Shown: positions 56,422-63,524 of the stretch, in pieces | Numbering within the stretch: the stretch's first letter is position 1 | Layout: the number at the start of each line of letters is the position of its first letter | From: Mesotoga sp. Brook.08.105.5.1 | Lineage (GTDB): Bacteria; Thermotogota; Thermotogae; Petrotogales; Kosmotogaceae | Reading direction: 5' to 3' | Length of the DNA: 64,000 bases | Assembly (NCBI RefSeq): GCF_002752635.1 | Contig: NZ_AYTW01000016.1 | Location: 1 to 64,000 of the forward strand | Made by a program: the position numbers and the translations under genes | The notes under the pieces: generated by a model | The model's input: the letters and a program-made list of their open reading frames with translations, nothing else | Told to the model about the DNA's origin: nothing | Databases searched by the model: none

Positions 56422-58083
56422 TTGCGTAAGATCCTATTGGTCCTGATTGTGGCTGCTGCAATAGTCAGTATTGGCCTTGCATGTACCACAATCATCGTTA
56501 CTAAGGGTGCGTCTGTTGACGGTTCAGTAATGACGAGCCATTCAGCTGACTGTGGCCTCTGTGATTTCAGGTACGTCTATGTTCCACCCGCAGATTATGA
56601 AGCGGGAGCAAAGAGAGCAGTATATCCTTTCATCGAGCCATATCCACGTTATGTCGGTGCAGATATGGGTCCGACCTACAACGATCCAGACCTTCCGGCA
56701 ACAGAGCCTCTGGGTTACATCGATCAGGTCGAGCACACATTTGGCTACTTTGATGCAGTTTATGGCGTAATCAATGAACATCAGCTGGCAATCGGTGAAT
56801 GTACATGTTCTGCGAAGGTCTATGCGCAGCCAAGTGCAGATTGTATTTTCGATGTTGCTGCTCTTTCGAGAGTTGCAATGGAGAGAACTACCACAGCCCG
56901 AGAAGCAATAGAACTCATGGGTGCGCTTGCCGTTGAGTACGGTTACTACGGTTGGGGAGAAACACTGACAGTAACAGACCCAAACGAAGCCTGGGTCTTC
57001 GAAATCTGTGCATCGCCAGACAAGAAGAGTGCACTTTGGGCGGCGAAGAAGGTTCCAGATGGAGAAGTCTTCGTAGAATCGAACATGTTCAGGATAAGAG
57101 AACTCGATCCTGAAAGCCCTGACAATATGTTCTCGCCGAATCTTATCGATGTTGCAACAGAAGCCGGCTGGTACGATCCCAGCACAGGTCCTATCGACTG
57201 GATGGCGACTGTTAGTACAGGCGAGTACTCTATGCCTTACTACAGTCTGAGAAGAACATGGAGAGTTCTCGACAGAGTCTCTCCATCTCTTGGACTTTCT
57301 CCCTGGGTAGAAGACAGTTTTACAAAAGACTACCCATTCTCTATCGTACCTGACAAGAAACTGTCGGTTGCAGATGTTATTGATCTCTTCAGAGATCACT
57401 ACGAAGGAACAGAATTCGATCTTACTGAAGGGCTTGCAGCAGGTCCATTCGGCAATCCTAATCGCTATGCCGGTTCCAGTAAGCTAATAAAGGGAAGCTG
57501 GGAAAGAGCCCTTTCTATCTTCAGATGTGAGTACGTTTTCGTCACTCAGTCGAGAGACTGGCTTCCTGATCCTGTCGGTGGAGTAGTATGGTGGGGAGCA
57601 GCTGCACCTCACGAAACGATTCTTGTGCCGATGTACTGTGGAATAACGGACGTTCCTTATGCTTATGACAGTGGTAGCCTTCAGGAATTCGACTATAATG
57701 TCGCATCTTGGGCATTCAACTTCATGGGCAACTGGGCAGAACTGAAGTGGAGTTACATGTATCCGGAGATTCAGGAACTTCAGAAGAAGATAGAAGGAAA
57801 GCTCTTTGCAGTACAGCCAGCGATTGAAGCGGCAGCTGCACAGCTTTACGAAACAGATCCAGAACTATGTAAGGAATTCCTTACTGATTACGTTGCCGAC
57901 GTTACCGACAGAGTAATGGCGGAGGTTTGGGATTTCAACGAATATCTAATAACCAAGTACAGAGACGGATACATCAACATCCCGAACGTTGGTTCTTCAG
58001 CTGGATACCCCGACTGGTGGCTTGATGCAGTAGGATACGACGAAGGTCACATTTTCGGCGACGACGCTTACAAACCTAAATGA
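56422..58083 (+). CDS. Secreted C69-family dipeptidase 3
   Basis: 553 aa, TTG 56422 after GGGAGGGG. Signal peptide ends GLA/Cys21, then CTTIIVTKGASVDGSVMTSH. A 20-residue longer N-terminal region contains CGLC, an extra cysteine pair, near residue 50. Core: VEHTFGYFDAVYGVINEHQL, GECTCSAKVYAQPS, AMERTTTAREAIELMGALAV, AWVFEICASPDKKSALWAAK. C-terminus SSAGYPDWWLDAVGY. Extracytoplasmic dipeptidase; nearest of the three to the second permease module. Confidence 0.92.
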   Translation: MRKILLVLIVAAAIVSIGLACTTIIVTKGASVDGSVMTSHSADCGLCDFRYVYVPPADYEAGAKRAVYPFIEPYPRYVGADMGPTYNDPDLPATEPLGYIDQVEHTFGYFDAVYGVINEHQLAIGECTCSAKVYAQPSADCIFDVAALSRVAMERTTTAREAIELMGALAVEYGYYGWGETLTVTDPNEAWVFEICASPDKKSALWAAKKVPDGEVFVESNMFRIRELDPESPDNMFSPNLIDVATEAGWYDPSTGPIDWMATVSTGEYSMPYYSLRRTWRVLDRVSPSLGLSPWVEDSFTKDYPFSIVPDKKLSVADVIDLFRDHYEGTEFDLTEGLAAGPFGNPNRYAGSSKLIKGSWERALSIFRCEYVFVTQSRDWLPDPVGGVVWWGAAAPHETILVPMYCGITDVPYAYDSGSLQEFDYNVASWAFNFMGNWAELKWSYMYPEIQELQKKIEGKLFAVQPAIEAAAAQLYETDPELCKEFLTDYVADVTDRVMAEVWDFNEYLITKYRDGYINIPNVGSSAGYPDWWLDAVGYDEGHIFGDDAYKPK

Positions 58084-58091
58084 TAGTCCTG

Positions 58092-58119
58092 GCCTGCCCC
58101 TTTCGGGGCAGGCTTTCTT
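58092..58119 (+). terminator. Terminator after dipeptidase 3
   Basis: GCCTGCCCC-TTTC-GGGGCAGGC followed by TTTCTT, 8 nt after the stop. Confidence 0.85.
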
Positions 58120-58196
58120 CGATAATTTCGGACTTTGTATACAATATTTGTTTCAAATAAATGAGTCGAATAGAGCAGAAAGAAGGAGGTAGTTTC

Positions 58197-58832
58197 ATGA
58201 AGAAAGCAATTCTCGTTATGATTATTGTTTCTGTTGTCGGTGCACTTGCCTTCTCGGCTACAGAAGTCTCACTGGCACTTCCTGTTGTAATCACTTCAGC
58301 CGGTCAGAGTACGGAAGTTGAGACGGTGACTTATGTTGCCGACGAAGTAGGTTTGAAGTACGATTATTGCGACATTCTCTCCAAAGATGAGCTAGCTGCC
58401 GGAGTAGGCCTTGGTGGAGCTGTGTCGGCTATTGGAAAACACGTGACCACGCTTTCCCCTGATCCCAAAGGGACGAAGTTTCAGTCAATGATCCTGGTTC
58501 TTGGTGCGAGTCTCAAAGGTATGGGAGCGTCGGGATTGTCTGTAGAATCGGAAGTTTCAAGGCTCAAGGCACTCATCGATTACGCAAAGGCGAACGAGAT
58601 CGCAATAATTGCCGTGGCAATCGGCGGTTCAGTTCAGAGGGGTCTTCCTGGTAGTCCGATCGAGGTAATGATTGACACAGTAGCTCCCTTTGCAGACATC
58701 TTCATCGTGACAAAGGACTCAAACAAGGACGGCAGATTCACGAATGCCGCTTCAGAAAGAAATGTGCCAATAGTGGAGATTGATTCAGCTTTCGATCTTC
58801 TCGACACATTCACAGAAGTCTTCGGGTTGTAG
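58197..58832 (+). CDS. DUF6305-like exported protein, copy 3
   Basis: 211 aa from ATG 58197, set by AAGGAGGT just upstream. Signal peptide ~1-20 (cut after AFSA). VVITSAGQSTEVETVTYVAD is the family start; LGASLKGMGASGLSVESEVS and LKALIDYAKANEIAIIAVAI match copy 1 closely; DIFIVTKDSNKDGRFT contains the DxDxDG-like loop. Position and spacing relative to the next permease mirror copy 1 (61 nt here, 57 nt there). Inferred extracytoplasmic partner of the permease. Confidence 0.7.
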   Translation: MKKAILVMIIVSVVGALAFSATEVSLALPVVITSAGQSTEVETVTYVADEVGLKYDYCDILSKDELAAGVGLGGAVSAIGKHVTTLSPDPKGTKFQSMILVLGASLKGMGASGLSVESEVSRLKALIDYAKANEIAIIAVAIGGSVQRGLPGSPIEVMIDTVAPFADIFIVTKDSNKDGRFTNAASERNVPIVEIDSAFDLLDTFTEVFGL

Positions 58833-58893
58833 TTGATTGGATGCGGCGCGATCGTGATGATTGTGCCGCGTTCATTATAAGGGGGTAATCACG

Positions 58894-60198
58894 TTGTCAG
58901 CTGATGCAATATATATGCAAACGATCATAGCCGGGCTAGTCATGGTTGGAGCCTACGCCGTTGGAAAGTTCCTGAAGTTTTCAACGGAACTATGTATGTT
59001 TGTTGCAGTAATCGGGGGAGCAATTGCCGGAGGAGCAGGTTTTGACACTTTCAGGCATATAGCCGAAGGATCTGTAACTTACCTCGACATTGGACTTATC
59101 TTCGTATTTGCGACGATTTTCATGAATATTATCAAAGAGTCGGGTGGAACGAATTATATCGTCAGGAAGATAATTGGAGCTTTCCATAACAAAAGAGTCC
59201 TGATGCTGATACTACTGATGCTTGTAATTCTAGTTCCGGGAGCGCTTACCGGAGCAGGGAGTATCTCCGTTCTAGTTGTGGGGGGTACGGTAGCAGCAGC
59301 CCTTAACGCGATGGGACTTTCAAAGGTCAGGATTTCGGCGCTAATCTTCATAATTGCGGGTTTGAGCGCTGCTGCTCCGCCAGTCAACATCTGGGCAATG
59401 ATGACTTGTGCGGGAACAGCAATACCTTATGTGGGGTTCACAATGCCTCTTCTTGTACCGATCTTGATTCTGGCGCTGTTTTCTGTCCTGTTCTTTGGAC
59501 GTGGTGCAAAGAACATAGACAAAGAAAAGGCACTAAAAGAGATTCCCGATCCCAAAGGGCTCTCCGGGTGGAGTGTTGCTGTTCCTTTCCTTGTCTTGAT
59601 ATTCCTGCTCGGGGCCCCCAGAATCTGGCCGTTCGGATTCCCGGTTCTCGGATTGCCTCTAGTCTTTGCAATCTGTGCGTTAGTTGCTTGGCTAATGAAC
59701 TTCAAGAGAGTGAATATTCTGAAGGTCAGCAAAGAGACCGTTGCCCAATTAACACCCCTGATAGCAACCACCGCAGTTGTGGGAATGCTGATCCAGGTCA
59801 TGAGTTTCAATGGTGTGAAGGGTTTGATCTCAATGTGGATTGTTACGGCTCCTCTGGCTATAGTCTGGATACTCCTTCCCTTCATAATACCGATATCGGA
59901 AGGTCTCCTTACATATGGTGGTGCGATGGTAATAGGAATACCGCTTATCTGGATGTTGAATTCAAACGGAATAAACCCGGTAATTGTTTTGGCAGGATTA
60001 AGCCTTCTATGGCCTCTTGGAGATGGACTACCCCCAACTGCGCTGATAGGGAGGTTGACAGTGAGTACGGTTGGCTATAAAGGTTCTTACGGCTCGTTCT
60101 TGAAAGAGTGTGTAGTGCCCTGGATAGCCATAACCGCAGTTGCTATGATACTGATTATCTTCGCCAACAAATTCAACTTCCTGATGATGGTAGGTTGA
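58894..60198 (+). CDS. TRAP-like large permease (DctM/IT superfamily), copy 2
   Basis: 434 aa from TTG 58894 after AAGGGGGTAA; the frame upstream of it is not family-like. About 12 helices. NIIKESGGTNYIVRKIIGAF, LVPGALTGAGSISVLVVGGT, SAAAPPVNIWAMMTCAGTAI in the first half; FIIPISEGLLTYGGAMVIGI and SLLWPLGDGLPPTALIGRLT in the second. The order of motifs is identical to the permease at 48132. Both halves keep the PP loops that line the substrate site in this superfamily. Confidence 0.8.
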   Translation: MSADAIYMQTIIAGLVMVGAYAVGKFLKFSTELCMFVAVIGGAIAGGAGFDTFRHIAEGSVTYLDIGLIFVFATIFMNIIKESGGTNYIVRKIIGAFHNKRVLMLILLMLVILVPGALTGAGSISVLVVGGTVAAALNAMGLSKVRISALIFIIAGLSAAAPPVNIWAMMTCAGTAIPYVGFTMPLLVPILILALFSVLFFGRGAKNIDKEKALKEIPDPKGLSGWSVAVPFLVLIFLLGAPRIWPFGFPVLGLPLVFAICALVAWLMNFKRVNILKVSKETVAQLTPLIATTAVVGMLIQVMSFNGVKGLISMWIVTAPLAIVWILLPFIIPISEGLLTYGGAMVIGIPLIWMLNSNGINPVIVLAGLSLLWPLGDGLPPTALIGRLTVSTVGYKGSYGSFLKECVVPWIAITAVAMILIIFANKFNFLMMVG

Positions 60199-60213
60199 GG
60201 AGGAGGTGTCGTC

Positions 60214-60366
60214 ATGACTTTGATAATGTTTCTGTATTATGTGATGACAGCCTATGTGGCAGGCATGCTAATATGGAACTTCATTAAGACCAAGGATTTA
60301 AAGAGCGAGATACTCTATACTTTGGCTCTTCTACCCCTCATTCTCAGACTGCTGAGAATGAAGTAG
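60214..60366 (+). CDS. Mini membrane protein (50 aa), copy 2
   Basis: ATG 60214 follows AGGAGGAGGTG, a very strong ribosome site. 50 codons: hydrophobic segment ~1-21, then IWNFIKTKDLKSEI, second hydrophobic segment, ending PLILRLLRMK. Shares layout and the KTK and LRxxRxK motifs with the 54-aa protein at 49452. It lies 15 nt after the permease stop and 10 nt before the hydrolase start, so it is certainly co-transcribed. Proposed small permease subunit. Confidence 0.8.
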   Translation: MTLIMFLYYVMTAYVAGMLIWNFIKTKDLKSEILYTLALLPLILRLLRMK

Positions 60367-60376
60367 GGGTGGTTTT

Positions 60377-61525
60377 ATGATGAGAAAACTTATAATCGCT
60401 GGTGTACTTGCACTTATAGTTCTGGCTGGAGGAATACCACTGTACGTTCAGAGGTACTTCAAGGAAGAAGTAGTGGCCGGACCAAGTGTGACTAACGTTT
60501 TTAAACTTAGCAAGTACTTTGACGGAATAGAAGGAACGATTGCAGATACCGATGTTTTTGAACTGAAGGGCGCAGAAGAAGGCGGGAAGACTCTCATAAT
60601 AGCGGGGACCCATGCCAATGAACCTTCCGCGACTTTACTCGCATATTTTTTCATCGGGAATCTCGAAGTGGAAAAGGGAACAGTCTACGTTATTCCCCAT
60701 TTCAATGTTAGCGGTTCTCTTGGAACACAGCCAGGTGGAGGATTTCCTCTCTACTACTATCTGGAAACTCCATGGGGAGAACAGAAGTTCAGAATGGGCG
60801 ACAGAGGGTTCCAGGCACTTGACCAGTGGCCAGACCCGGACGTCTATGTACACTATCCTGATGGTCAGCTTTTGTCGTACATAGACGCAAGAAATACAAA
60901 TCGATCCTGGCCAGGCAGGCCTGACGGATTCCTTGCTGAGAAAGTCTCCTTTGCAGCAATGGAGATGATCCGTAATGAGGGTATAGATATCGTTATTGAT
61001 TTGCATGAAGCAGAGGCGATGTACCCTGTGACCAACTGCATAGTTGCCCCTGAGAAGTCAATGCCCTATGCAATAGGAGCTTCCTTCTATGTGAAGGGAA
61101 GAGAGAAGTTTGATAATCACGTGGAGTCTTCTCCAACCGGTTACAGAGGCCTCTCACACAGGGAAATTGGCGATTGGTCCGACGCATACCCGTTCTTACT
61201 GGAGTCACCCGGAGTCCATCTTGATCAGATTACGGCTGCCAAAACTCTAGAACTGATTATCGATGGTATAGACCCATTTGTGTTGAAGGCTGGTGAAAAG
61301 GGATTGCTTTTCGTCCCGTACGACGAGAACGGATTCTCTATGGACAGAAGAGTCGGACAGCATTCTTCAGTTATTCAAGAGATTCTGTCTCAGTGGACGA
61401 AGAAGAACCCCGACAGAGGATTCTCGGTTTCCGCCCCAAGATACGCCGAAATAGTCGAAAATGAACTTGGATACTACTTCAAGGACCCTGCTGAAGCAGA
61501 TTCAAGAAAGGTATACTACCAATAG
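60377..61525 (+). CDS. Membrane-anchored zinc hydrolase, AstE/aspartoacylase-M14 type, copy 2
   Basis: 382 aa, ATG 60377 (ATG 60380 also possible) after GGGGTGG. Signal anchor ~5-22. Metal site His79 and Glu82 in IAGTHANEPSAT, the canonical HxxE, and His210 in IVIDLHEAEAMYP. NTNRSWPG matches DLNRxFPG; PFLLESPGVH has the probable catalytic Glu. Clear twin of the protein at 49628, with the same C-terminal ending (YYFKDPAEADSRKVYYQ here). Extracytoplasmic deacylase or carboxypeptidase, feeding the adjacent permease by inference. Confidence 0.82.
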   Translation: MMRKLIIAGVLALIVLAGGIPLYVQRYFKEEVVAGPSVTNVFKLSKYFDGIEGTIADTDVFELKGAEEGGKTLIIAGTHANEPSATLLAYFFIGNLEVEKGTVYVIPHFNVSGSLGTQPGGGFPLYYYLETPWGEQKFRMGDRGFQALDQWPDPDVYVHYPDGQLLSYIDARNTNRSWPGRPDGFLAEKVSFAAMEMIRNEGIDIVIDLHEAEAMYPVTNCIVAPEKSMPYAIGASFYVKGREKFDNHVESSPTGYRGLSHREIGDWSDAYPFLLESPGVHLDQITAAKTLELIIDGIDPFVLKAGEKGLLFVPYDENGFSMDRRVGQHSSVIQEILSQWTKKNPDRGFSVSAPRYAEIVENELGYYFKDPAEADSRKVYYQ

Positions 61526-61543
61526 AATATCTTTCTGCATAGG

Positions 61544-61578
61544 AAAAGTGCATACGGGTTTTGCGTATGCACTTTTTT
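61544..61578. terminator. Bidirectional terminator between zinc hydrolase and HAD genes
   Basis: AAAAGTGCATACG pairs with CGTATGCACTTTT around a 7-nt loop, with A and T tracts on both sides. It sits exactly between two convergent genes. Confidence 0.85.
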
Positions 61579-61584
61579 CATTTG

Positions 61585-62229
61585 CTATACATGTGAGGAA
61601 TGGCCGTCATCAGAAACAATCTTTTCAAGCTGTAACAGATTGTCTATTGTGAAGTCGACTCGAATGGTTGGTCTGGATCCATTCTGAGAGAAGAAACATG
61701 TCTTTGTTCCCGCATCCCTTGCAGCAATGACGTCAAGGTCTCTATCACCAATGGAGAGAGTTGATCTGGGGTTCAGTCTATAATTTCTTATCGCGCTGAC
61801 GAAAGCATCGGGGTCTGGTTTCCTCTTAAATCCGCTTTCTCTGGTGATTATGTCGCTGAAAAGCGAGGTCATTTCGTAGTAACTTAGCAGCTTGAAAGCA
61901 GTCTTTCGTGATCTATGAGTTATGATCAGATTCTTACCGCCATTCCTTACAAGTATTGAGCACACCTCGCGAGCACCTTCAAAAGGAGGTTGCTCGGCCG
62001 GGTCGAGCTCTTCTTCAGATTTCTTGAAGTCTTTGTAGAAGGCATAGTCAACTCCTCTATCCAAATAGAAGTCAACGGCCTTTCCGAGGGTGTCTTTCAT
62101 GAGGGAGAGAATTTCGTTTTCGGAAGCGACATATCCCTTTCTAAGCAGAGCCTGTTTAAACAGTCTGACCATAGCGGGGTAGGTATTGAAAAGCGAACCG
62201 TCGAAATCCCATATCAGATTCTCGATCAT
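61585..62229 (-). CDS. HAD-superfamily phosphatase A
   Basis: 214 aa. Motif I IWDFDGSLFNTYPAMVRLF, cap domain of the IA (PGP-like) kind, motif II KNLIITHRSRKTAFKLL, motif III lysine in ESGFKRKPDPDAFVSAI, motif IV TLSIGDRDLDVIAARDAG. All catalytic positions are present, so an active small-molecule phosphatase is expected; the substrate is unknown. ATG 62229 overlaps the upstream stop by one base (TGATG). Paralogue of the next gene. Confidence 0.88.
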   Translation of the reverse strand: MIENLIWDFDGSLFNTYPAMVRLFKQALLRKGYVASENEILSLMKDTLGKAVDFYLDRGVDYAFYKDFKKSEEELDPAEQPPFEGAREVCSILVRNGGKNLIITHRSRKTAFKLLSYYEMTSLFSDIITRESGFKRKPDPDAFVSAIRNYRLNPRSTLSIGDRDLDVIAARDAGTKTCFFSQNGSRPTIRVDFTIDNLLQLEKIVSDDGHSSHV

Positions 62230-62882
62230 CAGCTTTCACAACCACTGTATCTGTTGCACACCTGCAAAACAGAAGGAACCTGTTTCAAGGAGGTAACGAC
62301 AAAATCAGCTTTTGTGGTTGCTGATGACGAATCTGGATTGAAGAGGCAGGTAGCTATTCCGGCGCGTTTCCCGGCCTCAATATCGATCTCTCGATCACCG
62401 ATTGTAATAACTCTTTCTCTCTCAAGCCCATACTTGTCGATAATATACATAATTGCCTGTGGATCGGGCTTTCTGGCAAAACCACCGTCTGCGGATACAA
62501 TTTCGGAGAAAAGATCCAGCATCTTGTAGTAATTCAGAAGTTTGGTCATGGAGTAATTACTCCTGTGACTGAAAAGGAAATTACTTCCACCGTTCTTATT
62601 AATCTGGATACAGGTATCCTTTGCCCCTTCAAAAGGTGGTTGTCTCTCCGGTTCAAGATGGTTCTCTATACTGTAGAAATCCTCCAGAAATCCACTGTGC
62701 AGTCTGTACTTATCCATGAAGTGTTGTGCAGCTTTCGATGTTGATTCCTTAAGCTTTTCAAGAATTTCTTTGACGGAAGCTCTCACCTCGTACTTCTCAA
62801 GGACCCTTGAGAATACCTCCGCTGCCGCAGGGTAAGTATCGAAGAGAGTGCCACCGAAATCCCAGATAACGTATTCATACAT
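62229..62882 (-). CDS. HAD-superfamily phosphatase B, variant motif I
   Basis: 217 aa. Motif I reads VIWDFGGTLFDTYPAAAEVF: the second Asp of DxD is Gly, whereas its tandem paralogue keeps DFD. Motif II NFLFSHRSNYSMTKLL, motif III GGFARKPDPQAIMYII, motif IV VITIGDREIDIEAGKRAG. Related HAD-IA proteins with DLGGT exist, so it may still work, or act differently. Ribosome site AAAGGAG upstream of ATG 62882. Operon with phosphatase A. Confidence 0.85.
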   Translation of the reverse strand: MYEYVIWDFGGTLFDTYPAAAEVFSRVLEKYEVRASVKEILEKLKESTSKAAQHFMDKYRLHSGFLEDFYSIENHLEPERQPPFEGAKDTCIQINKNGGSNFLFSHRSNYSMTKLLNYYKMLDLFSEIVSADGGFARKPDPQAIMYIIDKYGLERERVITIGDREIDIEAGKRAGIATCLFNPDSSSATTKADFVVTSLKQVPSVLQVCNRYSGCES

Positions 62883-62951
62883 AATGGATTCTCCTTTCCT
62901 GTTGCTAAGTCAATGATATACGCTTTTCGGAATTTCGTCCTGTCGCACATT

Positions 62952-63455
62952 TTAAGAATTTTGAGTTTCTTCAAGATATCTTATTCTTGATGCAGCGATA
63001 ATTTCCAACGTTTCTTCTCTTCTTACCCAGCCCTCAATACCCGTTTTCTTCTTTTCGAGATCCTTGTATACGGAAAAGAAATGCTCGATCTCCTTAAGTA
63101 GATGAGGAGGAACATCATCCAGGCTTTCTATATAGTTCCAGACCGGATCATGTATCGGAACACAAAGGACTTTCTCGTCAGGGCCCTTCTCATCCCACAT
63201 CTTGAATGCGCCGATTGGCTTTGCCTCAATTAAACACCCGGGAAAAGTCGGCTCCCAGAGCAAAACCATTGCATCAAGCGGATCTTCGTCTTCGGCAAGA
63301 GTATTTAATATGAATCCATAGTCCATCGGGTAATGAACAGCAGAAAACAGAGTCCTGTCGAACCTTATCCTCTTGAGTTTCTTATCATACTCATACTTAT
63401 TCCTACTTCCCTTAGGAATCTCTATCATTATGTCAAGCACGGTTTCTTCCTGCAA
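62952..63455 (-). CDS. ppa: Soluble inorganic pyrophosphatase
   Basis: 167 aa from TTG 63455, fixed by AAGGAGGTGAGAGC upstream; the frame beyond it crosses a terminator. Family I pyrophosphatase: IMIEIPKGSRNKYEYDKKLK, YPMDYGFILNTLAEDEDPLD and AMVL, with the DxDPxD-like metal cluster EDEDPLDAM, then KVLCVPIHDPVWNYI and the C-terminal EIEHFFSVYKDLEKKK. Drives biosynthesis by hydrolysing PPi; Mg-dependent, cytoplasmic. Confidence 0.95.
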   Translation of the reverse strand: MQEETVLDIMIEIPKGSRNKYEYDKKLKRIRFDRTLFSAVHYPMDYGFILNTLAEDEDPLDAMVLLWEPTFPGCLIEAKPIGAFKMWDEKGPDEKVLCVPIHDPVWNYIESLDDVPPHLLKEIEHFFSVYKDLEKKKTGIEGWVRREETLEIIAASRIRYLEETQNS

Positions 63456-63484
63456 AGCTCTCACCTCCTTATCAATTATGCCAG

Positions 63485-63507
63485 AAAAAAGCCCCCTTGC
63501 GGGGGCT
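63485..63507 (-). terminator. Terminator of the right-edge gene
   Basis: On the minus strand AGCCCCC-GCAA-GGGGGCT followed by TTTTT, just past the stop of the 63525-64000 gene and upstream of ppa. Confidence 0.88.
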
Positions 63508-63524
63508 AGATATTGCATACAACC

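Noticed and set aside
56542-57399. 285-codon minus-strand open frame rich in Cys and Arg
   Set aside because: Fully antisense to the C69 dipeptidase at 56422. The composition is typical of a shadow frame.
59406-60080. 224-codon plus-strand frame
   Set aside because: Overlaps the second permease in another phase; odd Cys/Ser/Arg composition and no ribosome site.
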